From: Phocaeicola dorei
GTDB taxonomy: Bacteria > Bacteroidota > Bacteroidia > Bacteroidales > Bacteroidaceae
Direction: 5' to 3'
Assembly (NCBI RefSeq): GCF_013009555.1
Contig: NZ_CP046176.1
Location: 1,581,501-1,645,500 of the forward strand
DNA length: 64,000 nt
Notes under the pieces: model-generated
Database searches by the model: none
Told to the model about the DNA's origin: nothing
Seen by the model: only the letters and a program-made list of their open reading frames with translations
Made by a program: the position numbers and the translations under genes
Shown here: positions 52,678 through 61,902 of the stretch, in pieces
Numbering within the stretch: position 1 is the first letter of the stretch
Layout: every line of letters begins with the position of its first letter

Positions 52678-53418
52678 CTATTTGTTCCATATATCCCATG
52701 CACCAAAGGCTTGCAATAAGAGCATTTCTAAACCGTTTTTGGTAATTGCCCCTTTGTCTGCCCCCTTTTTCATAAAAAGAGTAGTGTCAGGATTATATAA
52801 CAAATCATAAAGCAAATGGTTGGGTGTGAGATATTGGTATGGAATATTGGGGTATTCATCGGCACGGGGATACATACCTACAGGAGTGCAGTTAACAATT
52901 ACTTTATACTCATCCATGATTTCGGGAGTGAGCTGATTGTAAGTCAGCATTTCTTCACGCAGGTTTCGTGATACGAATTTGCATTCCAAACCTAATTTTT
53001 TCAGTCCGTAGGCAATCGCTTTCGAGGCACCTCCTGTTCCTAGAATCAGAGCTTTTTTGTGCTGGGGTTCCAACAAGGGGTCGATAGATTGAGTGAAACC
53101 AATCACATCGGAATTATAGCCTATTAGCTTAGTCTTACCTTTTTGGCGGACAATTTTGATTACATTGACGGCTCCGATGGCTGCCGCATCTTTATCCAGT
53201 TCGTCCAAATAAGAGATGACTTGTTCTTTATAAGGTATAGTGACATTGAACCCTACTAAATCAGGATTAGCCAATAACACAGAAGGCAGTTCTTTGATGG
53301 ATGGGATTTCGAAGTTTACATATTCGGCATCAATGTTTTCCGAATGAAACTTTTCATTGAAAAAGTTCTTTGAGAACGAGTGTCCTAACGGATAACCTAT
53401 CAAACCATATTTTTTCAT
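52678..53418 (-). CDS. aroE: Shikimate dehydrogenase
   Basis: A 246-residue enzyme reducing 3-dehydroshikimate with NADPH. N-terminal YGLIGYPLGHSFSKNFFNEKF contains the shikimate-binding Ser pair; catalytic Lys is in GFNVTIPYKE; the NADP loop is ILGTGGASKAIAYGLK. Slightly shorter than E. coli AroE (272), common in this group. Part of the phoH-purC-menG-aroE run. Confidence 0.95.
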   Translation of the reverse strand: MKKYGLIGYPLGHSFSKNFFNEKFHSENIDAEYVNFEIPSIKELPSVLLANPDLVGFNVTIPYKEQVISYLDELDKDAAAIGAVNVIKIVRQKGKTKLIGYNSDVIGFTQSIDPLLEPQHKKALILGTGGASKAIAYGLKKLGLECKFVSRNLREEMLTYNQLTPEIMDEYKVIVNCTPVGMYPRADEYPNIPYQYLTPNHLLYDLLYNPDTTLFMKKGADKGAITKNGLEMLLLQAFGAWDIWNK

Positions 53419-53436
53419 AAAACTCTATACTTTAAA

Positions 53437-54174
53437 TTATTTCGTTGCTAAATAAAGCGTACAGATACCTAGCGTCAACCGTTTGAAACTCACCTGATTG
53501 AATCCGGCTTTACGGATAATGTCTGTCATTATTTCGCCTTGTGGAAAGGCTTTGATGGATTGCGGCAGGTAAGTGTAGGCACTACGGTCTTTAGAGAGTA
53601 GCTTGCCCAAAGTGGGGATGACTATTTTAGAATAGACAGCATATAGCTGTTTCATGGGAAACCAGTCGGGTTCAGAGAGTTCCAATATGACTAGTTTTCC
53701 GTTGTCTTTCAGTACGCGGTGCATTTCGCGGAGTCCTTTGTCAAGGTCCTCGAAATTGCGTACACCGAATGCTACGGTAATAGCGTCAAAGCGTTTGTCG
53801 GGAAAGGTAAGTGCTGTACAGTCTTCTTTAGCAAAGGAGATACGGCTGTCCAGTCCGGCGGCTTTTACTTTTTCACGTCCCACATTCATCATGCCTTCGG
53901 ATATATCGGTACCTATCAGCTCTTGGGGGTGAAGTGTCTGACAGGCTTGAATGGCAAAATCGCCCGTTCCGGTGGCTACATCCATTATGTGTTGCGGGTG
54001 AAAAGGTTTCAGCCAGTTAATGGCTTTGCGGCGCCAGCTTTTGTCAATATTCCATGAAAGGGCATGATTCAACTGGTCGTAAGCAGGGGCAATGTTGTCG
54101 AACATTTTCTCTACTTGGACGCTTTTCTTTTCGTCAGCGTTGTAGGGCTTGATTTTTTCTTGTGGGTAGTTCAT
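53437..54174 (-). CDS. menG: Demethylmenaquinone methyltransferase
   Basis: A 245-residue UbiE/MenG methyltransferase. SAM loop [13 protein letters not shown] (about 64-76), GTDISEGMM, and the two UbiE signature regions [20 protein letters not shown] and SDRSAY-like [13 protein letters not shown]. It makes menaquinone, the only quinone expected in this anaerobe, so ubiquinone synthesis is excluded by organism type. Nineteen bases upstream of aroE. Confidence 0.95.
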   Translation of the reverse strand: MNYPQEKIKPYNADEKKSVQVEKMFDNIAPAYDQLNHALSWNIDKSWRRKAINWLKPFHPQHIMDVATGTGDFAIQACQTLHPQELIGTDISEGMMNVGREKVKAAGLDSRISFAKEDCTALTFPDKRFDAITVAFGVRNFEDLDKGLREMHRVLKDNGKLVILELSEPDWFPMKQLYAVYSKIVIPTLGKLLSKDRSAYTYLPQSIKAFPQGEIMTDIIRKAGFNQVSFKRLTLGICTLYLATK

Positions 54175-54188
54175 GTTTAATTAAAATT

Positions 54189-54262
54189 GAAAATTAAAGA
54201 TTAAAAGGAGAGGGTGGAGGATTTTTGGATTCCTGTACTTGTCTTTTAATCTTTAATTTTTC
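54189..54262. repeat. A+T-rich inverted repeat between purC and menG
   Basis: GAAAATTAAAGATTAAAAG (54189-54207) is complementary to 54243-54262 apart from one extra base. The 35-base centre is G+C-richer. It may attenuate transcription within the operon; similar A+T-rich spacers occur at 3617-3639 and 63815-63901. Confidence 0.65.
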
Positions 54263-54270
54263 ATTTTTAT

Positions 54271-55215
54271 TTATTTCAAGTATTCGGTTACGTTCTTTTC
54301 TATACGTGCGGCGATGTTTTCAGTGTCTGCTTTCACAAATTTTTCGCCGGTGATGTGCTCGAACAGTTCCATGTAGCGTTCGCTGATAGAATTTACGATT
54401 TCCGGAGTCATTTCGGGAACTTGTTGTCCTTCTTTGCCTTGGAAACCATTTTCCATCAACCATTCGCGTACGAATTCTTTAGAAAGTTGTTTTTGAGGTT
54501 CGCCTTTTGCAAAGCGTTCTTCATAACCTTCCAAATAGAAGTAACGGCTTGAATCCGGAGTGTGGATCTCATCCATCAGGTAAATAGTGCCGTTGTGTTT
54601 ACCGAATTCGTATTTGGTATCTACCAGGATCAGTCCGCGTTCTGCAGCGATTTCAGTACCGCGTTTGAACAGAGCCAATGTATATTTTTCCAATATTTCG
54701 TATTCTTCGGGAGTAGCCAGACCTTGTTTCAGAATTTCTTCCTTAGAGATGTCTTCGTCATGCAGGCCCATTTCGGCTTTAGTGGTTGGAGTAATGATTG
54801 GTTCGGGAAATTTCTGGTTTTCTTTCATTCCTTCGGGAAGTTGTACACCACAGATTTCGCGAACGCCGTTTTTGTAAGCACGCCATGCGCTACCGCACAG
54901 GTAACCACGGACAATCATTTCCACAGGAAAACCTTGACACATAACTCCTACGGTAACCATAGGATCTGGGGTCGCCATTTTCCAGTTGGGGCAGATGTCA
55001 GTAGTTGCATCCAGAAATTTGGCTGCAATCTGGTTCAGCATTTGTCCTTTGTAGGGAATACCTTCAGGCAGAACTACGTCGAATGCGGAGATACGGTCGG
55101 TAGCTACCATTACTAACTTTTCGTCATTGATGTTGTATACATCACGCACTTTGCCGTGGTACACACTTTTCTGTCCCGGAAAGTTAAAGTCTGTTCTTGT
55201 TAATGCTTTACTCAT
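54271..55215 (-). CDS. purC: SAICAR synthase
   Basis: 314 residues from ATG 55215 ([10 protein letters not shown]); an ATG at 55239 is less likely. It joins CAIR and aspartate with ATP in purine synthesis. Seen are [31 protein letters not shown], the [14 protein letters not shown] block and [13 protein letters not shown]. It is of the longer type common in Bacteroidetes and eukaryotes compared with 237 residues in E. coli. Next to phoH, 20 bases upstream. Confidence 0.96.
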   Translation of the reverse strand: MSKALTRTDFNFPGQKSVYHGKVRDVYNINDEKLVMVATDRISAFDVVLPEGIPYKGQMLNQIAAKFLDATTDICPNWKMATPDPMVTVGVMCQGFPVEMIVRGYLCGSAWRAYKNGVREICGVQLPEGMKENQKFPEPIITPTTKAEMGLHDEDISKEEILKQGLATPEEYEILEKYTLALFKRGTEIAAERGLILVDTKYEFGKHNGTIYLMDEIHTPDSSRYFYLEGYEERFAKGEPQKQLSKEFVREWLMENGFQGKEGQQVPEMTPEIVNSISERYMELFEHITGEKFVKADTENIAARIEKNVTEYLK

Positions 55216-55235
55216 GTCTTTATTTATAATTAAAA

Positions 55236-56240
55236 TCAATAAATTCGTTTTATGTTTTCAGATTTTTCACTTCGTTCAGAATGGCATGAATGAAGGGTTT
55301 TCTGTTTTTCTTCAAACTTCTCGTATGCTTCCACAATGCGGGTAACCAGTTTGTGCCGTACAATGTCCTTCTTGTTGAGTTCGATGAAACTGATTCCTTT
55401 CACGCCTTTCAGAATTTTTAGTGCTTGTATCAATCCCGAAGTTTGTGAAGATGGTAAGTCTATCTGTGTCATGTCACCTGTTACAATCATTTTGGTGTTC
55501 ATCCCCATACGAGTGAGGAACATTTTAATTTGCTGGGTGGTGGTATTTTGAGCCTCGTCCAATATCACTACAGCGTCATTCAAGGTGCGTCCGCGCATAA
55601 ATGCTAATGGGGCAATTTGAATCACATTCAGTTCCATATATTCTTTTAGCTTGGCGGCGGGAATCATATCTTGTAATGCGTCATATAGTGGTTGTAGATA
55701 AGGGTCAATCTTATCTTTCATATCACCGGGTAAAAATCCGAGTTTTTCTCCTGCCTCTACAGCTGGACGGCTCAAAATAATTTTTTTGATTTCTTTGTTT
55801 TTCAGAGAACGGACAGCAAGGGCAATAGCGGTATAGGTCTTTCCTGAACCTGCGGGACCGATAGCGAACAGCATATCGTTCTTCTCATATTCTTGTACCA
55901 GCCTCAATTGGTTCTCACTACGGGGGACGATCGGTTTTCCTGTTACACTGAATACAATAGTATCCCCTGTTTTCTCTATTTGGGGTGAACGACCTTTCAC
56001 TATATCTAAAATCACTTCTTCTTTCAGTGAATTATACTGGGCGCAATGCTTTTCCAAAGCCAATATATTCTCTTCAAAAGCACACATTTCCTCTTCGTCT
56101 CCCAATACTTTGATGACATTTCCACGTGCCACAATTTTTAATTTGGGATACAAAGCTTGTATCATTTTCATATTGACGTTGTTTACGCCATAAAATATAA
56201 CAGGATCAATATCCTCTAAAACTATATGTTTTTCTATCAT
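55236..56240 (-). CDS. phoH: PhoH family P-loop ATPase
   Basis: A 334-residue PhoH-like protein: a KH-like N-terminal part (about 1-100) and a PhoH ATPase domain about 115-315 with Walker [14 protein letters not shown] and Walker [13 protein letters not shown]. Role in RNA metabolism or phosphate stress is suggested for relatives. The last 16 or so residues ([12 protein letters not shown]) come from a dispersed repeat sequence and are not part of the fold. A -7-like TAAATTTG lies on the minus strand at 56281-56288. First gene of its run. Confidence 0.93.
   Translation of the reverse strand: MIEKHIVLEDIDPVIFYGVNNVNMKMIQALYPKLKIVARGNVIKVLGDEEEMCAFEENILALEKHCAQYNSLKEEVILDIVKGRSPQIEKTGDTIVFSVTGKPIVPRSENQLRLVQEYEKNDMLFAIGPAGSGKTYTAIALAVRSLKNKEIKKIILSRPAVEAGEKLGFLPGDMKDKIDPYLQPLYDALQDMIPAAKLKEYMELNVIQIAPLAFMRGRTLNDAVVILDEAQNTTTQQIKMFLTRMGMNTKMIVTGDMTQIDLPSSQTSGLIQALKILKGVKGISFIELNKKDIVRHKLVTRIVEAYEKFEEKQKTLHSCHSERSEKSENIKRIY
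55261..55288. repeat. CHSERSE-type dispersed repeat at the phoH 3' end
   Basis: The plus strand reads GATTTTTCACTTCGTTCAGA followed by ATGGCATG; read in the phoH frame it gives [10 protein letters not shown], the familiar product of a repeat found in many bacterial genomes. Confidence 0.7.
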
Positions 56241-56397
56241 TTAACTAGTTTAGGTACTTTACGTACTTGTTTATAGGGTGCAAATTTAATGAAAGGTTTT
56301 CATTGTTCTTATTTTCCGGGCAATTTATTTGCATAAGCTTTTTCAGAAAAAGGATTTTAATCTATCTTTGCGAGGAATTTGAAAAGATAGTTAGATT

Positions 56398-57072
56398 ATG
56401 AATTGTATGAAAGGTGCATGTTGCACGCTATTGTCACTTTTGTTTTCCTTGACAGTTTCTTCCGGTTGCAAGGAAAAAGATATGTCCATGAAGATGAATG
56501 AGCCTCATAATATAAAAGGTGTAATTAGCTATAAACGTAGTTTCGGTGATTTGAATGATACTCATCTCAGTGTAGCGAAGAAAATAGGAATTCGCCCGTT
56601 GGCTTCTCGTTCGGAAGCAGAGGGATTGGGTGGTAAATTGGTCCAGATAAAACCTTGTGAGCGTTATGCTATGGATTCGCTGACTCACTCCATTCCTTTT
56701 CTGATTCCGCAAGCTAGTGCGTTATTGGATACAATAGGAGCCAATTTTTTGGATTCATTGAGTTGCAAAGGATTGAATCCTAATCAAATCATTGTTACTT
56801 CTGTACTTCGTACGGCAGATGATGTGAAACGTCTTCGTCGTCGCAATGGAAATGCTTCTGCTAATTCAGCTCATGCTTTTGGGACAACTTTCGATGTCAG
56901 TTACCGTCGGTTTTGTAAAGTGGAAGATCCGGATGGACGTCCTATGCAGGATGTTAGTCCGGATACGCTGAAGTTGGTATTGGCCGAGGTACTCCGTGAT
57001 CTTCGGAAGTCGGACAAATGCTATATCAAATATGAGTTGAAACAGGGATGTTTTCATATAACAGCCCGCTGA
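56398..57072 (+). CDS. DUF5715 lipoprotein, M15-peptidase-like
   Basis: A 224-residue lipoprotein (lipobox VSSGCKEK, Cys about 24; ATG at 56398 or 56407). The C-terminal half has [22 protein letters not shown] then [13 protein letters not shown] and a final CFHIT, spaced like the zinc ligands SxHxxGxAxD and H of D-Ala-D-Ala carboxypeptidases of family M15. This suggests a peptidoglycan peptidase; the family is DUF5715 as I recall it. A -7-like TATCTTTG lies at 56363-56370. Confidence 0.78.
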   Translation: MNCMKGACCTLLSLLFSLTVSSGCKEKDMSMKMNEPHNIKGVISYKRSFGDLNDTHLSVAKKIGIRPLASRSEAEGLGGKLVQIKPCERYAMDSLTHSIPFLIPQASALLDTIGANFLDSLSCKGLNPNQIIVTSVLRTADDVKRLRRRNGNASANSAHAFGTTFDVSYRRFCKVEDPDGRPMQDVSPDTLKLVLAEVLRDLRKSDKCYIKYELKQGCFHITAR

Positions 57073-57106
57073 ATTATTGAATTTTCACTTGGTTAGAGGC
57101 TTTACG

Positions 57107-57880
57107 ATGCGGTATTTCATATATTTGGCTTATGATGGGACAAATTATCACGGTTGGCAGATTCAGCCCAATGGTGACAGTGTACAGGAAACATTAATGC
57201 GTGCTTTTTCTACTTTTCTCCGTCAAGAAATAGAGGTAGTGGGAGCAGGACGTACTGATGCCGGCGTGCATGCACGTCTCATGGTCGCGCATTTTGATTA
57301 TGACCAGGAGTTGGATTGTGTTCAGATAACGGAGAAATTGAATCGCTTGCTTCCTTCCGATATAGCGGTTTACGATGTGAAGCGGGTGAAGGATGATGCG
57401 CATGCCCGTTTTGACGCGACTTATCGTACTTATAAGTATTATGTGACTATCCGGAAAGATCCGTTTAACCGTCATTATGCTTGGAGGCTTTTTAATTCAT
57501 TGGATTTTGAGAAAATGAATGAGGCTGCCCGTGTATTGTTTGATTATACTGATTTTACCAGTTTCAGTAAATTGCATACTGATGTGAAGACGAATAATTG
57601 CCGGATTATGTATGCTGAATGGACGCGGGTGAGTGGAACAGAATGGGTATTTACTATTAAAGCCGACCGTTTTTTACGGAATATGGTAAGGGCTGTGGTA
57701 GGTACGCTGGTGGAAGTGGGGCGTGGTAAAATGACTTTAGATGGGTTCAGGAAGGTGATAGAGAATAAAGATCGTTGTAGTGCCGGTAGTTCTGTGCCGG
57801 GACATGCCTTGTTTTTAGTAGATGTGGGATATCCGGAAGAACTGTTTATTGTTTCTCCGTCAGATATTTCCAATACCTGA
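57107..57880 (+). CDS. truA: tRNA pseudouridine synthase A
   Basis: 257 residues from ATG 57107 ([17 protein letters not shown]). It modifies U38-40 of tRNA anticodon arms. The catalytic Asp is in [29 protein letters not shown] is the second conserved block. It starts 34 bases after the DUF5715 gene. Its last 35 bases overlap the convergent DNA-repair gene. Confidence 0.96.
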   Translation: MRYFIYLAYDGTNYHGWQIQPNGDSVQETLMRAFSTFLRQEIEVVGAGRTDAGVHARLMVAHFDYDQELDCVQITEKLNRLLPSDIAVYDVKRVKDDAHARFDATYRTYKYYVTIRKDPFNRHYAWRLFNSLDFEKMNEAARVLFDYTDFTSFSKLHTDVKTNNCRIMYAEWTRVSGTEWVFTIKADRFLRNMVRAVVGTLVEVGRGKMTLDGFRKVIENKDRCSAGSSVPGHALFLVDVGYPEELFIVSPSDISNT

Positions 57881-58613
57881 CAGGCATATCTTGCCGGTGT
57901 TTTTGGGGATTCCAACGTTCTTTGATACAAATGGACTTGAAATATGTTTTCCAAAGTTCCTGAAATAATCTCTCATTGTTGTCCATCAATGTTTCATTTA
58001 GCATTCCTGTGACCAGATGTGCTTGGCGGGGATCTTCAAATGTTACTTCTTCCATCTCTGTTAGATTATAGTAATACCCATATTGTCGCTTCACATCATA
58101 AATGAGCCAACGCTGGTCGGCAAAACGGTCTTTGAAATGATCCACAGCCAGTGGCAGTGCGTTGAATTGAGGTTTTACGGCTGCAAAGAAAGTTCCGTCC
58201 GCTGCTTTTTGGAAACGGACGAACTGCATGAGGTGTACTCGTTCTCCATCTACTCTTTTATAGATTTTCGCAAGCTCCAGCACATCAGGATCGGCAAAGT
58301 TGGTCTCAATAGAATGAGGAGAGTTTATGGCCTTCTGGATATAGTGGAAAAGCATTTCGTCCACCTTTGGTAATTCTGATAACCAGCAGCAGGTCAAGCT
58401 GAAAAGGGCATGCTTGGAGATTTTTTTCTGTAATCCGCGCCACACGCGTCCGGCTTTCTCTTCATCAGTGGCTATGTGTATGGCTTCATTGTAAAACAAG
58501 GGTAGCGGCTCGCCTTCCATCAAGAGCAAGTCAGGAAAGGTTTTGCGGAAGTAAGCATCGAAAATGCAAGTCAGCAAGCCTTCAAATGTATGGTCATAGA
58601 TAAACAGAATCAT
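57846..58613 (-). CDS. TIGR03915-type putative DNA repair protein
   Basis: A 255-residue protein beginning [20 protein letters not shown], the family start, with a Cys and many aromatic residues and no signal peptide. Its partner, a radical-SAM protein, is encoded immediately upstream with a four-base overlap; the two families (TIGR03915/TIGR03916) are inherited together and are predicted to act in DNA repair or base modification. The 3' end overlaps truA on the opposite strand by 35 bases. Biochemistry unknown to me. Confidence 0.88.
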   Translation of the reverse strand: MILFIYDHTFEGLLTCIFDAYFRKTFPDLLLMEGEPLPLFYNEAIHIATDEEKAGRVWRGLQKKISKHALFSLTCCWLSELPKVDEMLFHYIQKAINSPHSIETNFADPDVLELAKIYKRVDGERVHLMQFVRFQKAADGTFFAAVKPQFNALPLAVDHFKDRFADQRWLIYDVKRQYGYYYNLTEMEEVTFEDPRQAHLVTGMLNETLMDNNERLFQELWKTYFKSICIKERWNPQKHRQDMPVRYWKYLTEKQ

Positions 58614-59953
58614 TCGTTATCAGTAAAGTTTAGTATTAATTGGCGTTCGTCCACTTTCTTTTTGGGTTTGGGTACTAACAGTCTGCGTACTCCTGTCGGA
58701 GTTAGTTCATTAACAGTCCGGGTGGGGAGTTCGTTGCAGGTTATGAAGTATTGCGCTTTTTTCATCACTACACCTATTTTTTTCAGTTCATAGAATCCCA
58801 GTTTTGAGAAGCGGCGTGACGCGATGATTTGTCTTGCCGATTTGATTCCGATACCCGGTACTCTGAGAATCATTTCGTAATCTGCCTGGTTTATATCTAT
58901 AGGAAATTGTTCTGGATGCCGTAATGCCCAACCTAATTTGGGGTCGATTTCCAAATCTAGATCAGGATAGGAGTCATCGACTATTTCTTCTACTTTAAAT
59001 TGATAGAAACGTAACAGCCAGTCGGCTTGATACAAACGGTTCTCACGTACCAATGGCGGCTGTTTCAGTGCCGGAAGCCGTTTGTCGTATGTATTTACGG
59101 ATATATATCCAGAGTAGTAGACGCGCCTCATGGTGGGGTGTTGGTAGAGTGAAGAAGAAAGATAAAGGATGTCTTTGTCTGATTCGGTTGTGGCACCGAC
59201 AATCATCTGCGTACTTTGTCCGGCAGGAACGAAGCGTGGAACATGGCGGAATTTTTTTCGGTCTTCTTTGTTGGTAAGTATTCCCTGCTGGATATAGCGC
59301 ATGGGCTGGTATACACTTTTGTGATCTTTTTCGGGAGCCAGTAATTTCAGATTCTCTTCTTTGGGAATTTCTATGTTTACACTGAGACGGTCGGCGTAGA
59401 GTCCGGCTTCATTGACTAGTTCGCGACTGGCTCCGGGGATACTTTTCAGGTGAATATATCCGTTGAATTTGTGTACTAACCGCAGGTCTTTGGCAACACG
59501 TACCAACCTTTCCATGGTGTAATCAGGATTGCGTACAACGCCGGAACTGAGGAAAAGCCCTTCTATATAGTTGCGTCGGTAGAATTCGATGGTGAGGTCT
59601 ACCAGTTCGCTTACCGAAAGCGTGGCGCGGGGAATGTCATTGCTTCTTCTATTGATACAATAGGCACAGTCATAGATACAATAATTGGTCAGCATTATTT
59701 TCAGCAAGGATATGCAACGACCGTCCTCGGCGAAGCTATGGCATATCCCCCAGCCGCCTACGGTGTTTCCCAATGCGCCGGATTGGTTACGGCGCACGGT
59801 CCCACTACTAGAGCAGGAAACATCATATTTAGCAGATTCTGCGAGTATTTTCAATTTGGCAAGGACATTCTCATTCATTTGATCAGAATATTTCTGCCAA
59901 AAATACAGATAGTGTTTGGAATGGGCAAACGGTTTGGCATTCTCTCTGTTCAT
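58610..59953 (-). CDS. Radical-SAM putative DNA repair protein (TIGR03916-type)
   Basis: A 447-residue radical-SAM enzyme. The 4Fe-4S motif is CIYDCAYC (about residues 93-100), after an N-terminal helical segment with a CSSSGTVRR stretch; the C-terminal part (about 345-410) has a helix-hairpin-helix LRVPGIGIKSARQIIASRRF, which binds DNA. Together with the 255-residue partner it forms a conserved pair. The cluster motif plus a DNA-binding motif support a role on DNA. Confidence 0.9.
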   Translation of the reverse strand: MNRENAKPFAHSKHYLYFWQKYSDQMNENVLAKLKILAESAKYDVSCSSSGTVRRNQSGALGNTVGGWGICHSFAEDGRCISLLKIMLTNYCIYDCAYCINRRSNDIPRATLSVSELVDLTIEFYRRNYIEGLFLSSGVVRNPDYTMERLVRVAKDLRLVHKFNGYIHLKSIPGASRELVNEAGLYADRLSVNIEIPKEENLKLLAPEKDHKSVYQPMRYIQQGILTNKEDRKKFRHVPRFVPAGQSTQMIVGATTESDKDILYLSSSLYQHPTMRRVYYSGYISVNTYDKRLPALKQPPLVRENRLYQADWLLRFYQFKVEEIVDDSYPDLDLEIDPKLGWALRHPEQFPIDINQADYEMILRVPGIGIKSARQIIASRRFSKLGFYELKKIGVVMKKAQYFITCNELPTRTVNELTPTGVRRLLVPKPKKKVDERQLILNFTDNE

Positions 59954-60253
59954 TTTTAACTTCTTTGTTACATTATGTTATTCTTTAGTCTTATTATCTG
60001 TGTCTTGCAATAGAAGAAAAATGTGTTTATTACCCAGCTAAATGCATTTGTTTCGCCTATGAATCAAGATAACCGGTCCTATAGTCAAAAAGAACCGGAC
60101 GTTTTTAAAAAAGGTCTAGTTCTTTTTTTAAAAGAACTAGATGTTTAATAGAAAAGAACTAGATCTTTTTTGAAAACTTCAAGTTCTTTTTTTTGAAATG
60201 TTTGAAGAAACACTGAAGCTGCCAATCAGTATTGTTTCGTTATCAATAATAAA
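59954..60253. other. Gene-free stretch with a second 21-bp dyad array
   Basis: About 300 bases upstream of the radical-SAM gene. The content is the dyad array at 60067-60195; no other gene or clear two-box promoter was seen. Confidence 0.6.
60067..60195. repeat. Six-unit array of degenerate dyads, 21-22-bp pitch
   Basis: Core tetranucleotides CCGG, CCGG, CTAG, CTAG, CTAG and CAAG are centred at 60074.5, 60096.5, 60117.5, 60138.5, 60160.5 and 60181.5: spacings 22, 21, 21, 22 and 21. Each core sits in an AAAAGAAC-CTAG-like unit, in direct or inverted sense (AACCGGTC, AACCGGAC, GTCTAGTT, AACTAGAT twice, TTCAAGTT), separated by A/T runs. CTAGTTCTTTT (60116-60126) and AAAAGAACTAG (60130-60140) form a perfect 11-bp inverted repeat. 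Confidence 0.8.
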
Positions 60254-60283
60254 AAGAGGGCGGATGTTTTGTTCCGTCCTCTT
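60254..60283 (-). terminator. Terminator of the SlyD-like isomerase gene
   Basis: AAGAGGGCGGA (60254-60264) pairs with TCCGTCCTCTT (60273-60283), one G-U; on the minus strand TTTTATTATT follows. It lies 22 bases past the gene. Confidence 0.82.
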
Positions 60284-60305
60284 CTTTATCTATTGTTTAA
60301 CGAAA

Positions 60306-60872
60306 TTAATGACAATGTCCGCATCCGCATCCACCTTCATCACCGCATCCTTCTCCGCAGTCACCACAACCACAGCCGCATCCTTCTCCACTCATCATTT
60401 TTACCATTTCCTGAATTTCTTCATTAGTGGCTGTGCGGGATTCTACTACTTCACCTTCAAAAGTGAGATCTTTACCTGCATGAGGATGGTTCAAATCTAC
60501 AGTTACAGTGTCATTGGTTACTTCGCTTACGGTAGCGTAGAAGTGATGTCCCTCATTGTCCTGTAAGGGAATGACAGCTCCCGGGAAGATGCGTTCTTCA
60601 TCAAAAACACCATCAATGGTGAACATATCTTTAGATACAGTGCGCACACCTTCGGGCATATATTCTCCGTAGGCTTCTGCGGTAGGAATGACAAATTTAA
60701 ATTTGTCACCCTTCTTTAAGGCTGTTATTTCTGTTTCAAAGCGTTCCAGTGTGGTTCCTAATCCGGATATGAATTGGAAAGGATGTTCTACAGTTGCTTC
60801 TTCTACCAATGTTTTCTGGCCGTCCTGCATTACATAAAGTTTGTATGCTACGGTGATGTACTTATTTTCCAT
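60306..60872 (-). CDS. slyD: SlyD-like FKBP prolyl isomerase with metal-binding tail
   Basis: A 188-residue peptidyl-prolyl isomerase: FKBP parts at about 1-70 and 125-150 flanking an insert-in-flap domain, with HPFQFISGLGTTLERFE and VDLNHPHAGKDLTFEGEVV. The tail (about 163-188) has eight Cys and two His in a Gly-rich setting (GCGCGCGDCGEGC and on), as in SlyD, which stores nickel for hydrogenase maturation. A -7-like TATCTTTG lies on the minus strand at 60926-60933. Confidence 0.92.
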   Translation of the reverse strand: MENKYITVAYKLYVMQDGQKTLVEEATVEHPFQFISGLGTTLERFETEITALKKGDKFKFVIPTAEAYGEYMPEGVRTVSKDMFTIDGVFDEERIFPGAVIPLQDNEGHHFYATVSEVTNDTVTVDLNHPHAGKDLTFEGEVVESRTATNEEIQEMVKMMSGEGCGCGCGDCGEGCGDEGGCGCGHCH

Positions 60873-61083
60873 GTTTTCTTATTATAATAATGTAATATAA
60901 ACTATTTACGTAAGTTTTTTGTTGGCAAAGATACGAATTAATTCCCCTTAATCCTTTGTTATTACGTTTATATTACATAAATTTGTTATTATGATACTAT
61001 AAATGCGCTTTTGATTGCGTTTGATCCTTGATATAAATCAATTAACCGCTCTCCTTGATAGATTTTTGCTTTAATTAACGGAT
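60873..61083. other. Intergenic region with divergent promoter elements
   Basis: Holds the -7 box of the isomerase gene on the minus strand and a consensus promoter on the plus strand at 60955-60985. No open frame of note. Confidence 0.6.
60955..60985 (+). promoter_or_regulatory. Consensus promoter with a long leader or unknown transcript
   Basis: TTTG (60955-60958), 19-base spacer, TAAATTTG (60978-60985): exact consensus. The next gene starts 242 bases later, so it makes either a long 5' leader or a separate small RNA. Confidence 0.6.
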
Positions 61084-61120
61084 ATATGACAACATGTCGT
61101 AAAGCATGTTGTTATATTTG
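61084..61120 (+). promoter_or_regulatory. Operator-like dyad over a -7 box
   Basis: ATATGACAACATG (61084-61096) is repeated inverted at 61105-61117 with one mismatch (12 of 13) around an 8-base spacer. The right arm overlaps TATATTTG (61113-61120), a -7 box for the gene at 61228. A protein bound here would block the promoter; no -33 TTTG is present, consistent with an activator-dependent or repressed promoter. Confidence 0.65.
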
Positions 61121-61227
61121 CAGTGTAAAGAGAAAGAGATAACGAGATTGTTTTTAAAAGGTATTATTTAGTTCTTAGGTACTAAATAAATTGTTTTTAG
61201 GTTTAACAAATTAAAATTTTAGGTATT

Positions 61228-61602
61228 ATGAAACGTTTAGTATTGTTGGTTGTAGTGGCATTAGGAATGTCAGCTACAAGTTTTGCAGGAGAAAAAGTAG
61301 AAGGTAAAGATTGGAAGGTAGATGTTAACGTCGCAAAGTTGAGCAAATATTTGAATTTGGATGCACGTCAGATGGAGGAAGTTGCTAATATTTCTGATTA
61401 TTTTGCTGACAAAGTACAAAGCGCAAGCTACGCAAAAGAAGCTAAACAAGGTAAAAAATTGCGTGAAGCCGTATATGGAAACTTCAAACTGATGAAACGT
61501 ACATTGACAAATGAGCAGTACAAGAAGTATGTACAGTTGTTGAATGTTACATTGAAAAACAAGGGGTTGGATTCCTATATGGAAGATGTGGCGAATAAGT
61601 AA
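61228..61602 (+). CDS. Small secreted helical protein
   Basis: A 124-residue exported protein: signal peptide 1-20 (MSATSFAGE), then an all-helical mature part with LNLDARQMEEVANISDYFADKVQ and MKRTLTNEQYKKYVQLLNVTLKN, resembling small Spy/DUF4890-like periplasmic helical proteins of Bacteroides in pattern. No Cys. Long leader of at least 100 bases, an operator-like dyad at the promoter and a strong terminator suggest a regulated, highly expressed single gene. Function unknown. Confidence 0.8.
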   Translation: MKRLVLLVVVALGMSATSFAGEKVEGKDWKVDVNVAKLSKYLNLDARQMEEVANISDYFADKVQSASYAKEAKQGKKLREAVYGNFKLMKRTLTNEQYKKYVQLLNVTLKNKGLDSYMEDVANK

Positions 61603-61628
61603 ATTTATAAAATGAAATAAATGAACTG

Positions 61629-61662
61629 AAAAGAGAATGCAAACCAATGCATTCTCTTTTTT
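61629..61662 (+). terminator. Terminator of the small secreted protein gene
   Basis: AAAAGAGAATGCA (61629-61641) pairs perfectly with TGCATTCTCTTTT (61648-61660), followed by TT; 26 bases after the stop. Confidence 0.9.
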
Positions 61663-61765
61663 ATTTATCCGTTGGAAGATACAGTGTATATTTGTGATAA
61701 AATGATTGTTTAAAGCTCGATTTAGTTACGAATAATAATTTATAAGAAAAAAAATCTTCATTTTA

Positions 61766-61796
61766 TTTGTTTGTTACGAAAAACGCCTTACCTTTG
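61766..61796 (+). promoter_or_regulatory. Consensus promoter of the ilv operon
   Basis: TTTG (61766-61769), 19-base spacer, TACCTTTG (61789-61796). Transcription should start near 61803, about 25 bases before the leader peptide. Confidence 0.88.
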
Positions 61797-61827
61797 CAGT
61801 CGTTAAAGAAACAAAGAAAACAGATAT

Positions 61828-61902
61828 ATGAATATTACTACTCTAAATAACCTAGCAGTCCTGCATATTATTCGCGTCGTGGTGGTCACACTAGGAGCGT
61901 GA
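61828..61902 (+). CDS. ilv operon leader peptide
   Basis: A 24-codon frame, ATG 61828 to TGA 61900-61902, between the promoter and ilvD. Twelve of 24 residues are Ile, Leu or Val, with the concentrated run HIIRVVVVTL at residues 13-22. Slow translation of this run when branched-chain amino acids are scarce would favour the antiterminator described at 61899-61978. The stop codon lies inside the antiterminator arm, so a ribosome finishing the peptide masks that arm. Too short for gene finders; no homologue comparison made. Confidence 0.88.
   Translation: MNITTLNNLAVLHIIRVVVVTLGA

Noticed and set aside
60067..60195. CRISPR-like array
   Set aside because: Units are about 21 bp in all with no unique spacers, repeats are degenerate and alternate in orientation, and no cas genes are present.
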